A stretch of DNA of 5,280 bases from an uncultured Megamonas sp. (GCA_900554895.1 USIX01000163.1:1-5280); one strand, 5' to 3'. Counted from the first letter of the stretch, positions 1 to 5,280 are shown. Notes: generated from the letters alone by a model not told the origin. A program made the numbers and translations.

Positions 1-118
1 TACCGCATCCGGAAGGTCCAATCACAGCGCAGACTGAACCTGTTTCCAGCTTAAGGCTGATATTTTCCAAAATATTTTGTTTATCATATTGAACAAAAAG
101 ATTTTCTATCTGTATCAT
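1..118 (-). CDS. ABC transporter ATP-binding protein, N-terminal part (runs off left edge)
   Basis: Reading the minus strand from an ATG at 116-118 gives an open frame to the window edge, beginning MIQIENLFVQYD and reaching AVIGPSGCG, which is the start of a Walker A (P-loop) motif at residues 31-39. Strand beta-1 and the aromatic A-loop region (the Tyr in VQYD) precede it, as in ABC import ATPases. The short run-in and the GPSGCG form of the loop fit the NrtD/SsuB/TauB-type ATPases of NitT/TauT importers. The ATG overlaps the stop of the upstream lipoprotein gene (ATGA, 115-118). I see no clear separate ribosome binding site, so translational coupling is likely. The product should energise uptake at the cytoplasmic face of the inner membrane. 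Substrate is unknown. Only 39 codons are visible; the Walker B and signature motifs and the permease gene would lie outside the window. Confidence 0.9.
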   Translation of the reverse strand, partial: MIQIENLFVQYDKQNILENISLKLETGSVCAVIGPSGCG

Positions 119-1074
119 TTGTTTAAAATATCACTGACCATATCGTCATAACTGTAGGTTTCTTTTACCAATTCCTTCTGATTAAGCCATTGAATGGATT
201 TTTCCCATGCTTCTTTGCTTGGCAGAGCAGCTTCATGATATTTCGGCATTGTTAAAGCATCTTTTGTTGCCGGCGGCAGACCTGCTTTTTCGATGACCAA
301 ATCCATATATTCTTCCTGCGGCGTATTGTTTAAGTATTCTACCGCTTTATTATAGGCTCTGTACATAGCTTCAATCTGCGCTTTTTTATTTTCCACGCTG
401 TCTCTGGTAAATACCATCACACCCGGATTAATCTGCATGGCTTCAGAAGAATTAATCATATGACACCCGTTTTTTACCGCAATACTGCCCATCGGTTCCG
501 GCAGCACGGCAGCATCAAGTTTGCCGTTTTGCAGCATTTCCAGGCGGGTAGGAATTTGCGGAATAACGGTTTTGTTAATATCTGCGTCACTCATCTGATT
601 TTGTGCAAGCATTTGGTCGAGCACGAATTCAATAATCGTATTTTTTGATACGGAAATATTCTGTCCGTTCATTTCTTTTATGGATGAAACACTGTTCGCC
701 GTTCCTGCAATCAAGCAGTAGTTGCCGTCCGTCATAGAAGTCATTTTTACATCAAAACCGCCTGCTTTGGCAAAACCAGCCGCCAGCATGTCGGATACGC
801 CACCGTCAAGGTTACCGCTTTGCAGGGCACTGTCACGGTCCATGGCACTTTTAAAATGCTGAAGTTCCACGTTTACGCCTTCGTCTTTAAAAAATCCTTT
901 TTCCTGTGCAATGATAAACGGAACGGAGTCGATATCCGGCATTAAGCCGATTTTCAGCACGATATCACTGCTGTTTTTTTTCTGTGCATTGTCAGTATTC
1001 TGTTGTGTATCCGATGAACAGCCGGTAATAAGCAGAAATCCGAGACATAAAATTAAACTGAATAATTTTTTCAA
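115..1074 (-). CDS. ABC transporter substrate-binding lipoprotein, NitT/TauT (NMT1/THI5-like) class
   Basis: This 319-residue protein begins with a lipoprotein signal: two Lys, a hydrophobic stretch (residues 4-16) and the lipobox ITGC, with the acylated Cys at residue 19. A polar Ser/Thr/Gln/Asn linker follows. The mature part has the periplasmic-binding fold of NitT/TauT-type receptors. The segment IAQEKGFFKDEGVNVEL (55-71) matches their 'A..kGfFkdeGldVel' motif, and LDAAVLPEP (186-194) matches the 'DAav..EP' hinge motif. Length is normal for the family. The start is TTG at 1072-1074, chosen because a strong Shine-Dalgarno lies 6 nt upstream, the signal peptide begins directly there, and no in-frame ATG lies nearby upstream. 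It probably delivers a small organic substrate to the importer whose ATPase gene overlaps its 3' end. Family members bind sulfonates, nitrate, pyrimidine thiamine precursors and other ligands, so the substrate cannot be assigned. No riboswitch fits in the ~43-nt predicted leader. Confidence 0.9.
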   Translation of the reverse strand: MKKLFSLILCLGFLLITGCSSDTQQNTDNAQKKNSSDIVLKIGLMPDIDSVPFIIAQEKGFFKDEGVNVELQHFKSAMDRDSALQSGNLDGGVSDMLAAGFAKAGGFDVKMTSMTDGNYCLIAGTANSVSSIKEMNGQNISVSKNTIIEFVLDQMLAQNQMSDADINKTVIPQIPTRLEMLQNGKLDAAVLPEPMGSIAVKNGCHMINSSEAMQINPGVMVFTRDSVENKKAQIEAMYRAYNKAVEYLNNTPQEEYMDLVIEKAGLPPATKDALTMPKYHEAALPSKEAWEKSIQWLNQKELVKETYSYDDMVSDILNK

Positions 1075-1080
1075 GAAAAT

Positions 1081-1088
1081 CCTTCCTT
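1081..1088 (-). promoter_or_regulatory. Ribosome binding site that decides the TTG start of the substrate-binding protein
   Basis: The minus strand reads AAGGAAGG followed by six bases and then TTG. This is a near-ideal Shine-Dalgarno and spacing, and a further GGAAA lies just upstream. No ATG or GTG start with comparable support is present, so the TTG at 1072-1074 is taken as the true start. Confidence 0.8.
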
Positions 1089-1104
1089 TCCTTTAAAACT
1101 TAAC

Positions 1105-1114
1105 TGTTTAAACA
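1105..1114. promoter_or_regulatory. Palindrome TGTTTAAACA in the ABC importer leader (candidate operator)
   Basis: This is a perfect 10-bp palindrome. It lies just downstream of the predicted transcription start (~1118) and upstream of the Shine-Dalgarno, a place where a bound repressor would block transcription. I do not recognise a known regulator for this word. In A+T-rich DNA a 10-bp palindrome can arise by chance. Confidence 0.3.
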
Positions 1115-1124
1115 ATCTTCATAT

Positions 1125-1154
1125 ATAATAACAAAAATAAATGCTTCTGTGCAA
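1125..1154 (-). promoter_or_regulatory. Predicted sigma-70-type promoter of the ABC importer operon
   Basis: On the minus strand a -35 box TTGCAC (1149-1154) is separated by 18 bp from a -10 box TATTAT (1125-1130). A TG one base upstream of the -10 (1132-1133) makes it an extended -10. Transcription should start near 1118, giving a leader of about 43 nt before the TTG start. The -35 box sits only two bases beyond the U-tract of the porin terminator, so the two transcription units are packed closely. The boxes were found by eye and the start site is inferred. Confidence 0.6.
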
Positions 1155-1156
1155 AT

Positions 1157-1190
1157 AAAAAAAAGCAGACACTATATAAAGTGTCTGCTT
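1157..1190 (-). terminator. Intrinsic terminator of the SLH porin gene
   Basis: An 11-bp perfect stem (AAGCAGACACT, 1163-1173, paired with 1180-1190) encloses the six-base loop 1174-1179. On the minus strand the hairpin runs into eight consecutive T residues (1157-1164, partly within the stem). It starts 46 bases after the porin stop codon. The plus-strand side lacks a T-tract, so it acts in one direction only, which marks the porin as the last gene of its transcription unit. Confidence 0.92.
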
Positions 1191-1236
1191 AAAAATAGGG
1201 TTTATAGGATTTATTTTAGACAGAAAGCTTGGTTAA

Positions 1237-2622
1237 TTAGAAATAGAATTCCATTTGAGCACGGAATATATCAACATCTTGTGCACCATCACTGGTTGTA
1301 GCATTTACTTGACTGCCGTTAGTGTAAAATACTTCGATTGTTGTATTTTCAATCGGTACATAGTCAAAGCCTATCGTCCAGCCTTTTATATTTTCCGAAT
1401 AATCGACTGTGGCATCAATAGTGGATAATGCACCGACATTGCGATAGTTGGTAAAAATAGCAAAAGAACCTGGGTCTTTTATATCGTGTTTTTTATAGCG
1501 CAATTCACTGAACCAGCCGTCAGTCTGCACTTCATCGCCTACGCTGTCATAAACACCGTCACGGTCGGAAGTTGTATAAGCAGCCATTAATGTAAGATTA
1601 TCGGCTAAAGAAGTATTGAAGCCGATTTCCCACATATCGGCACCGTCATCGCTGTATTTATTATACATATTATCTTCCATAGTGATATGGTCCAAATGTC
1701 CGTAAGTAACGCCTATAGCTGTTACCGGGCTGAAATTATATTTTAATCTGGCGGAAGTATATGCACCGGCATCGTCTCCCCTGCCCAGAGCTATACCCAT
1801 ATCATTAGACTCAAAGTCTTTTGTTTCGCTATTCCACTTTTTACCATAATTGAAAGTTGTACCCGCCATATTTCTTTCATGTTTTAAGCGACCGTATGTC
1901 AATGCACCGGACAGACCTTTATTCGAGTCACCCCATGTCCATTCAGCACCGGAAATTTCTGTATCAATAATACGGCCATAGGAAGAAAATTCACCGTAGC
2001 GACCGGCTTTAAGCGTACCACCGAATAACGGACCTTCTATATAGACTTTATTTACCTGATGGTCATTGCCACCATAAGCCGTAATACTGCCTGTTTCGTT
2101 ATTGAATTCTGTTTCAATCTGACCGATGGCTGTCCAATCGTCATTTACTTTACCTTTAATCCAGTATTCAATATGCGAATGGCTGGCTATATCATCACCG
2201 TTGCGCTGATTGGGATTTGTTGCATTGATATCACCGTCATCATAACGCAGGCGTGCCGTGCCTGTAAAAATTACATTATCGCTTTTCTTTTCAAGATCGG
2301 CTACGCGAACACCAAGATTGTCGAGTTCTTCTGCAAATTCCGCAGCCAGTTTATCAACAAGTGCTTTATCCGCTTTATCTATATCGGTTTTTGCCATAGC
2401 GCGCGCTACAATCTGAGCCATTTCAAAACGTGTTATTGTATTATTGCCCTTGTACGTACCGTCCGGATATCCGTCGATTACGCCGTCTGCGGCAAGCGTT
2501 GCCACCGCATCGTATGCCCAGCTGTCTTTTGGAACATCACTGAACGGATTGCTGGCAGCACAGACAACGCCTGCTGTACTCATTATAATAGCGGCTGCAG
2601 ATAAGCTTAATAATTTTTTCAT
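1237..2622 (-). CDS. SLH-domain outer-membrane porin of the OmpM/Mep45 type
   Basis: The 461-residue product has four visible parts. Residues 1-22 or 1-23 are a Sec signal peptide (KK, hydrophobic core, cleavage near VCA/A). Residues 25-78 form one S-layer-homology domain, running from FSDVP through WAYDAVATLAADGVIDGYPDGTY to the motif TRFEMA (64-69). Residues 79-115 are a charged, Leu-rich segment likely to form a coiled-coil spacer. Residues 117-461 show alternating beta-strands rich in Tyr, Trp, Gly and Asp, and the protein ends in FYF with a terminal Phe, the usual beta-barrel assembly signal. In Negativicutes such proteins form trimeric diffusion pores in the outer membrane and use the SLH domain to hold that membrane to polyamine-modified peptidoglycan. 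Here that role is inferred from architecture. The ATG at 2620-2622 follows a GAGGG Shine-Dalgarno. It appears to be a single-gene unit, with a terminator on each side. Confidence 0.92.
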   Translation of the reverse strand: MKKLLSLSAAAIIMSTAGVVCAASNPFSDVPKDSWAYDAVATLAADGVIDGYPDGTYKGNNTITRFEMAQIVARAMAKTDIDKADKALVDKLAAEFAEELDNLGVRVADLEKKSDNVIFTGTARLRYDDGDINATNPNQRNGDDIASHSHIEYWIKGKVNDDWTAIGQIETEFNNETGSITAYGGNDHQVNKVYIEGPLFGGTLKAGRYGEFSSYGRIIDTEISGAEWTWGDSNKGLSGALTYGRLKHERNMAGTTFNYGKKWNSETKDFESNDMGIALGRGDDAGAYTSARLKYNFSPVTAIGVTYGHLDHITMEDNMYNKYSDDGADMWEIGFNTSLADNLTLMAAYTTSDRDGVYDSVGDEVQTDGWFSELRYKKHDIKDPGSFAIFTNYRNVGALSTIDATVDYSENIKGWTIGFDYVPIENTTIEVFYTNGSQVNATTSDGAQDVDIFRAQMEFYF

Positions 2623-2625
2623 AAT

Positions 2626-2633
2626 CTTCCCTC
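2626..2633 (-). promoter_or_regulatory. Ribosome binding site of the SLH porin
   Basis: The minus strand reads GAGGGAAG with the GAGGG core six bases before ATG (2620-2622). It supports the chosen start, which also begins the signal peptide directly. Confidence 0.75.
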
Positions 2634-2688
2634 TTATTTGAATTAATATATTTATTATTCTGTAACTGTTTACTATTAAACTTATACT

Positions 2689-2716
2689 ATTATGCCTTTA
2701 CTCAAAGGATTTCAAA
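2689..2716 (-). promoter_or_regulatory. Candidate proximal porin promoter
   Basis: On the minus strand a -10-like CATAAT (2689-2694) lies 15 bp from TTGAAA (2710-2715), or 16 bp from the overlapping TTTGAA (2711-2716). Start of transcription would be near 2682 and the leader about 60 nt. The spacing is shorter than the 17-bp ideal and the region is very A+T-rich, so this is a weak call. Confidence 0.35.
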
Positions 2717-2746
2717 ATATGAATTTCTAGCGCGCTTTGTATCTTT

Positions 2747-2761
2747 ATAAAACATGTTTCA
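2747..2761 (+). repeat. Inverted repeat, copy 1, containing the palindrome AAACATGTTT
   Basis: The plus strand reads ATAAAACATGTTTCA. Its core, 2750-2759, is a perfect 10-bp palindrome. The whole 15-bp word recurs in exact reverse complement at 2882-2896. Two identical palindromic sites in one upstream region suggest paired operators for a dimeric regulator of the porin. The regulator is not identified. Confidence 0.6.
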
Positions 2762-2780
2762 TATTTGAATTCTGTATTTT

Positions 2781-2809
2781 ATAATAACGTAATAAAATTA
2801 TATCTTCAA
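2781..2809 (-). promoter_or_regulatory. Candidate distal porin promoter
   Basis: On the minus strand TTGAAG (2804-2809) and TATTAT (2781-2786) are exactly 17 bp apart. Transcription would start near 2774 and give a leader of about 150 nt. The palindrome at 2750-2759 would then lie about 15-24 bases inside the transcript, a plausible repressor position. It was identified by eye in A+T-rich DNA, so chance matches are a real possibility. Confidence 0.4.
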
Positions 2810-2881
2810 TAACTTTAAGTATTTTGGGAAATTGTTGTCTTTATTTGTTACTTATCACATTAAATGAAAAATTTTTTTAAT

Positions 2882-2896
2882 TGAAACATGTTTTAT
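2882..2896 (-). repeat. Inverted repeat, copy 2, containing the palindrome AAACATGTTT
   Basis: This is the exact reverse complement of 2747-2761, with palindromic core 2884-2893. The two core centres are 134 bp apart, compatible with DNA looping but equally with two independent sites. The flanks beyond the 15 bp do not match. Confidence 0.6.
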
Positions 2897-2918
2897 TAGC
2901 TATAATTATATATCAATG

Positions 2919-2937
2919 CTTTGTAATTATCATTATA
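2919..2937 (-). promoter_or_regulatory. Partial Fur-box-like sequence
   Basis: The minus strand TATAATGATAATTACAAAG matches the classical 19-bp Fur consensus at 13 positions by my count. The first two hexamers (TATAAT, GATAAT) fit well and the third is poor. It lies about 300 bp upstream of the porin start. In such A+T-rich DNA this degree of match is only suggestive. Confidence 0.2.
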
Positions 2938-3008
2938 CAGATGTTGTTATAAATTATTGTAATGTTGTTTTTTACTTTATGATGCACCATTTTGGAAATT
3001 GGGCATAG

Positions 3009-3041
3009 AAAAAACCGACGCCAGTAATCTGGCGCCGGTTT
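3009..3041 (-). terminator. Intrinsic terminator of the PFOR gene
   Basis: A 13-bp stem (3012-3024 with 3029-3041) closes on the four-base loop TAAT (3025-3028). On the minus-strand transcript the arms AACCGGCGCCAG and CTGGCGTCGGTT pair throughout, with one G-U wobble, and run into a T-tract (3014-3009). The wobble becomes an A-C mismatch on the plus strand, so the element is built for minus-strand transcripts. It starts about 13 bases after the PFOR stop codon. Confidence 0.93.
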
Positions 3042-3054
3042 GTAAAATATAATA

Positions 3055-5229
3055 TTATTTACCTGCTAATTTTTTATAGCCTTCAAGGCGTTCTTTAGCA
3101 TCCTGTTCAGTCTTAGCAAACAGTTCGTCTGCAATTTCCGGGAAGGAGCGTTTAAGTGAAGTGTAACGAACTTCACCCTGCAGGAATTCCTGGAAGTTGC
3201 CGGTCGGTTCTTTGGAGTCTAAGCTGAATGGATTTTTATCGCTGCCGCGAAGCTGCGGATTGTAGCGGTAAGTTGCCCAATAACCGCATTCAACGGCACG
3301 TTTCGTTTCATTCTGACTCTTGCCCATACCGCAGCGCAGACCATGATTGATACATGGAGCATATGCAATGATGAGAGAAGGTCCTTTATAATTTTCAGCT
3401 TCAACGATGGCTTTTAAAGTCTGGTTTTTGTCATAACCCATAGCAATCTGAGCAACATATACGTAGCCATAGCTCATAGCCATCATGCCGATGTCTTTTT
3501 TCTTAGTGCGTTTACCTGCTGCGGCAAACTGAGCGATAGCTGCCGCCGGAGTGGCTTTGGAGGACTGACCGCCCGTATTGGAGTAAACTTCCGTATCGAG
3601 AATTAATACATTGACATCTTCACCGGAAGCGAGTACGTGGTCGAGACCGCCGTAACCGATATCGTAACCCCAGCCGTCGCCGCCGATAATCCACTGCGAG
3701 CGTTTTACAAAGAAATCTTTTTTATCGTAGATTTCGTTTAAGAGTTCATTATCGCCTTTTTCAGCTTCCAGAAGTGCTGTCAGTTTATCGGCACGTTCAC
3801 GGCTGCCTTCGCCTTCATTGATGTTTTCTTTCCAATCAGCAAGGGCTGCTTTGAGGTCCTCGCTGCCGAAACCTGCTTCAAGAGCGGCATCTACTTTGGA
3901 GGAAAGTGCTTCACGTACTGCTTTTGTGCCGAGGAACATGCCAAGACCGTATTCAGCATTATCTTCAAACAGGGAGTTTGCCCAAGCAGGACCCTGTCCT
4001 TTATGATTTTTCGTGTACGGCATGGAAGGTGCGGAACCGCCCCAGATGGAAGAACAGCCAGTAGCATTTGCTACCATCATGCGGTCGCCGAAAAGCTGAG
4101 TGATGAGTTTAACATACGGTGTTTCACCGCAGCCTGCGCAGGCACCAGAGAACTCAAGCAGCGGTTTTTCAAACTGACTGCCTTTGAGCGTGGTTTTCTT
4201 CATCGGATTTTTCTTCGGTGCAACTTTCGTTTCATCGACAGCATAATCAAATTCGGGCTGTTTAGCCAGCTGCGTGCCAATCGGTTTCATAGTGAGTGCG
4301 GAGCCTTTTGGAGCCGGGCAGATGTCTGCACAGTTGCCACAGCCTTCACAGTCCTGTGCAGAAATAGTGATAGCGAAATGAAGTCCTTTTGCACCGAGTG
4401 CTGGTTTTGTCTTCATGCCTTCCGGAGCATTGGCTACTTCCTCATCTGTCATTAGTACAGGGCGGATTGCAGCATGCGGACACACGAAGGAGCACTGATT
4501 GCACTGGATACATTTATCAATATCCCATTCCGGTACGTTGATGGCAATACCGCGTTTTTCATAAGCGGAAGTACCAACAGGGAATGTACCGTCTTCTCTG
4601 TTTCTGAATGCACTTACAGGCAGTTCATCGCCTTCCTGGCGGTTCATCGGATTTTGGATATTTCTGATGAAGTCCGGTACATCCGTATCATGAACATCTT
4701 CATCTACGGCATCTTTCCAGGAAGCAGGAACTTCTACTTTATGCAGTGCTTCGATACCTTTATCGATAGCACCGTTGTTCATGTCAACAATGTTCTGGCC
4801 TTTTTTGCCGTAGGAAGTAACAACGGCGTCTTTTAAATACTTAACGGCTTCGTCAATCGGAATGATGTTGGCAAGTTTGAAGAATGCCGACTGCATAACC
4901 ATGTTGAAACGGCCGCCGAGACCGAGTTCCTGAGCTATTTTAACGGCGTTTACCGTATAGAAATTGATATTATTGGCTGCAATATAACGTTTCATGTATG
5001 CAGGCAGTTTTTCGCTCAATTCTTTATCGCTCCAGAGCGTATTGAGCAGGAACGTACCGTTTTGTTTCAGACCGGCAAGCAGATTGTATTTGTCAACATA
5101 AGACTGCTGCGAGCAGGAAATGAAATTTGCTTTATTAATGAGATAAGGGGAACGGATAGGTTTTTTACCGAAACGCAGATGTGACATGGTGATACCGCCG
5201 GATTTTTTGGAGTCATAGGCAAAATATGC
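3055..5229 (-). CDS. nifJ: Pyruvate:ferredoxin (flavodoxin) oxidoreductase, C-terminal ~720 residues; 5' part missing
   Basis: PFOR oxidises pyruvate with CoA to acetyl-CoA and CO2 and reduces ferredoxin or flavodoxin in the cytoplasm. Numbering from the internal Met whose codon starts at 5187, the order is: end of domain II and the gamma-type domain III (SHLRFG to GGRFNMVMQS, to about 150), EKR motif (210-212), two ferredoxin-type [4Fe-4S] motifs CIQCNQCSFVCP (226-237) and CEGCGNCADICP (280-291), then the thiamine-diphosphate domain. That domain carries the proximal-cluster cysteines C350, C353, C378 and C612 and the GDG...N cofactor motif (503-537). All of these are intact. The family is usually ~1170-1200 residues, so the N-terminal ~400-470, including the substrate-binding domain I, are absent. 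The Met at 5187 lies inside the conserved run AYDSKKSGGITMSHLRFG and is not a natural start; homology continues upstream to AYF at 5229. The frame stays open to 5280 but no longer resembles PFOR. The visible piece alone should not be an active enzyme. Confidence 0.93.
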   Translation of the reverse strand, partial: AYFAYDSKKSGGITMSHLRFGKKPIRSPYLINKANFISCSQQSYVDKYNLLAGLKQNGTFLLNTLWSDKELSEKLPAYMKRYIAANNINFYTVNAVKIAQELGLGGRFNMVMQSAFFKLANIIPIDEAVKYLKDAVVTSYGKKGQNIVDMNNGAIDKGIEALHKVEVPASWKDAVDEDVHDTDVPDFIRNIQNPMNRQEGDELPVSAFRNREDGTFPVGTSAYEKRGIAINVPEWDIDKCIQCNQCSFVCPHAAIRPVLMTDEEVANAPEGMKTKPALGAKGLHFAITISAQDCEGCGNCADICPAPKGSALTMKPIGTQLAKQPEFDYAVDETKVAPKKNPMKKTTLKGSQFEKPLLEFSGACAGCGETPYVKLITQLFGDRMMVANATGCSSIWGGSAPSMPYTKNHKGQGPAWANSLFEDNAEYGLGMFLGTKAVREALSSKVDAALEAGFGSEDLKAALADWKENINEGEGSRERADKLTALLEAEKGDNELLNEIYDKKDFFVKRSQWIIGGDGWGYDIGYGGLDHVLASGEDVNVLILDTEVYSNTGGQSSKATPAAAIAQFAAAGKRTKKKDIGMMAMSYGYVYVAQIAMGYDKNQTLKAIVEAENYKGPSLIIAYAPCINHGLRCGMGKSQNETKRAVECGYWATYRYNPQLRGSDKNPFSLDSKEPTGNFQEFLQGEVRYTSLKRSFPEIADELFAKTEQDAKERLEGYKKLAGK

Positions 5230-5231
5230 CT
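5217..5231. repeat. Small inverted repeat at the PFOR/adaptor junction
   Basis: AGGCA (5217-5221) and TGCCT (5227-5231) are perfect 5-bp arms around the loop AAATA. The stretch reads sensibly as PFOR on the minus strand (AYFAY) and as the membrane fusion protein on the plus strand (GKI), so the join falls in or beside this foldback. Confidence 0.6.
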
Positions 5232-5280
5232 TGTTTATCCTACCATCGACCCGGCTACCCGTACTTTCCCGGTAGAGATA
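5218..5280 (+). pseudogene. Fragment of an RND-type membrane fusion (periplasmic adaptor) protein gene, 5'-truncated, runs off right edge
   Basis: Plus-strand translation from 5218 gives GKICLVYPTIDPATRTF, then PVEI, to the window end. The run TIDPATRTFPVEI matches a conserved motif near the beta-barrel/membrane-proximal region of HlyD/AcrA-like adaptor proteins, which link an inner-membrane RND pump to an outer-membrane channel. The frame is closed by a TGA at 5182-5184 and has no in-frame ATG or GTG between there and the motif. The preceding bases are also PFOR coding sequence on the other strand. The gene therefore lacks its start and N-terminal region and begins abruptly at the junction. 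Only about 21 codons are visible, so identification rests on one motif. The minus-strand reading of the same bases (YLYRESTGSRVDGRINK) resembles nothing in PFOR. Labelled a pseudogene because it is broken here; it could instead be an assembly product. Confidence 0.6.

Larger units (their letters stand above)
2623..3054. other. 432-bp A+T-rich intergenic region upstream of the porin
   Basis: No convincing gene is visible on either strand. Between the PFOR terminator (3009-3041) and the porin ribosome binding site it holds two candidate minus-strand promoters, two inverted copies of a 15-bp palindromic word, a GC-only island with the 8-bp palindrome AGCGCGCT (2729-2736), an A/T-tract stretch (about 2864-2882) likely to be bent, and a partial Fur-box-like word (2919-2937). 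It probably serves as a large control region for the porin. Confidence 0.6.

Noticed and set aside
1075..1118. TPP or FMN riboswitch upstream of the substrate-binding protein
   Set aside because: The predicted leader is only about 43 nt and contains none of the conserved riboswitch core sequences.
2059..2604. 181-residue open frame on the plus strand inside the porin gene
   Set aside because: It is antisense to the SLH domain and barrel coding sequence, has an unnatural Cys/Ile-rich composition and no supported start. It is a shadow of the real gene.
2797..2802. Perfect TATAAT on the minus strand as a porin -10 box
   Set aside because: No acceptable -35 box lies 15-19 bp upstream and there is no extended -10. 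Such words are expected by chance in this A+T-rich stretch.
2864..2882. Terminator formed by the A-tract/T-tract near 2870
   Set aside because: The symmetry is imperfect and made only of A and T. It has no GC stem and no gene upstream to terminate; bent DNA is a simpler reading.
4003..4836. Open frames of 120-150 residues on the plus strand inside PFOR
   Set aside because: They are antisense to the strongly conserved ferredoxin and thiamine-diphosphate regions, with no recognisable domains or ribosome binding sites.
3055..5187. A complete 710-residue gene starting at the ATG whose first base is 5187
   Set aside because: The Met lies inside the conserved PFOR run SKKSGGITMSHLRFG, PFOR homology continues upstream in frame to 5229, and no convincing ribosome binding site precedes the ATG. 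It is an internal methionine of a truncated gene.
5230..5280. Group II intron 3' end or insertion-sequence terminus interrupting PFOR
   Set aside because: The minus strand has loosely suggestive pieces (TATCTCTAC, GAAAGTACGG), but no domain V/VI fold could be drawn. The plus strand gives a clear adaptor-protein motif that explains the bases better.

Overview
The window looks like chromosomal DNA from an anaerobic diderm Firmicute of the class Negativicutes (Selenomonas, Megamonas or Veillonella relatives; genus not resolved). The main reason is the gene at 1237-2622. It encodes an exported protein with one N-terminal S-layer-homology (SLH) domain, a coiled coil and a C-terminal beta-barrel ending in Phe, which is the OmpM/Mep45 porin design typical of this class. 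A large pyruvate:ferredoxin oxidoreductase (PFOR) and A+T-rich intergenic DNA fit the same picture.

All well-supported genes are on the minus strand, so the window reads right to left. (1) 3055 to about 5229: C-terminal ~720 residues of PFOR, closed by a strong intrinsic terminator at 3009-3041. (2) 2623-3054: a long, very A+T-rich non-coding region with candidate porin promoters and a pair of identical palindromes in inverted orientation. (3) 1237-2622: the SLH porin, closed by a terminator at 1157-1190. (4) 1075-1156: a compact promoter and leader region. (5) 115-1074: a substrate-binding lipoprotein of the NitT/TauT (NMT1/THI5-like) class, with a TTG start. (6) 1-118: the first 39 codons of an ABC ATPase, which overlaps the lipoprotein gene by ATGA. 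The rest of that importer lies beyond the left edge.

The most unusual point is the right edge. PFOR homology, read on the minus strand, stops abruptly near 5230, well inside the conserved part of the protein. The last ~60 bases, read on the plus strand, instead encode GKICLVYP followed by TIDPATRTFPVEI, a signature of RND-type membrane fusion (periplasmic adaptor) proteins. A PFOR gene lacking its N-terminal ~400-470 residues is therefore joined head to head to an adaptor gene lacking its start. A small inverted repeat (AGGCA-AAATA-TGCCT, 5217-5231) sits at the join. This is either a genuine inversion or rearrangement breakpoint, or a foldback/assembly chimera; the window alone cannot decide.

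The genes do not form one pathway. PFOR serves central fermentative metabolism, the porin serves outer-membrane permeability and anchoring, and the ABC genes serve small-molecule uptake. Each has its own terminator or promoter and appears to be a separate transcription unit.
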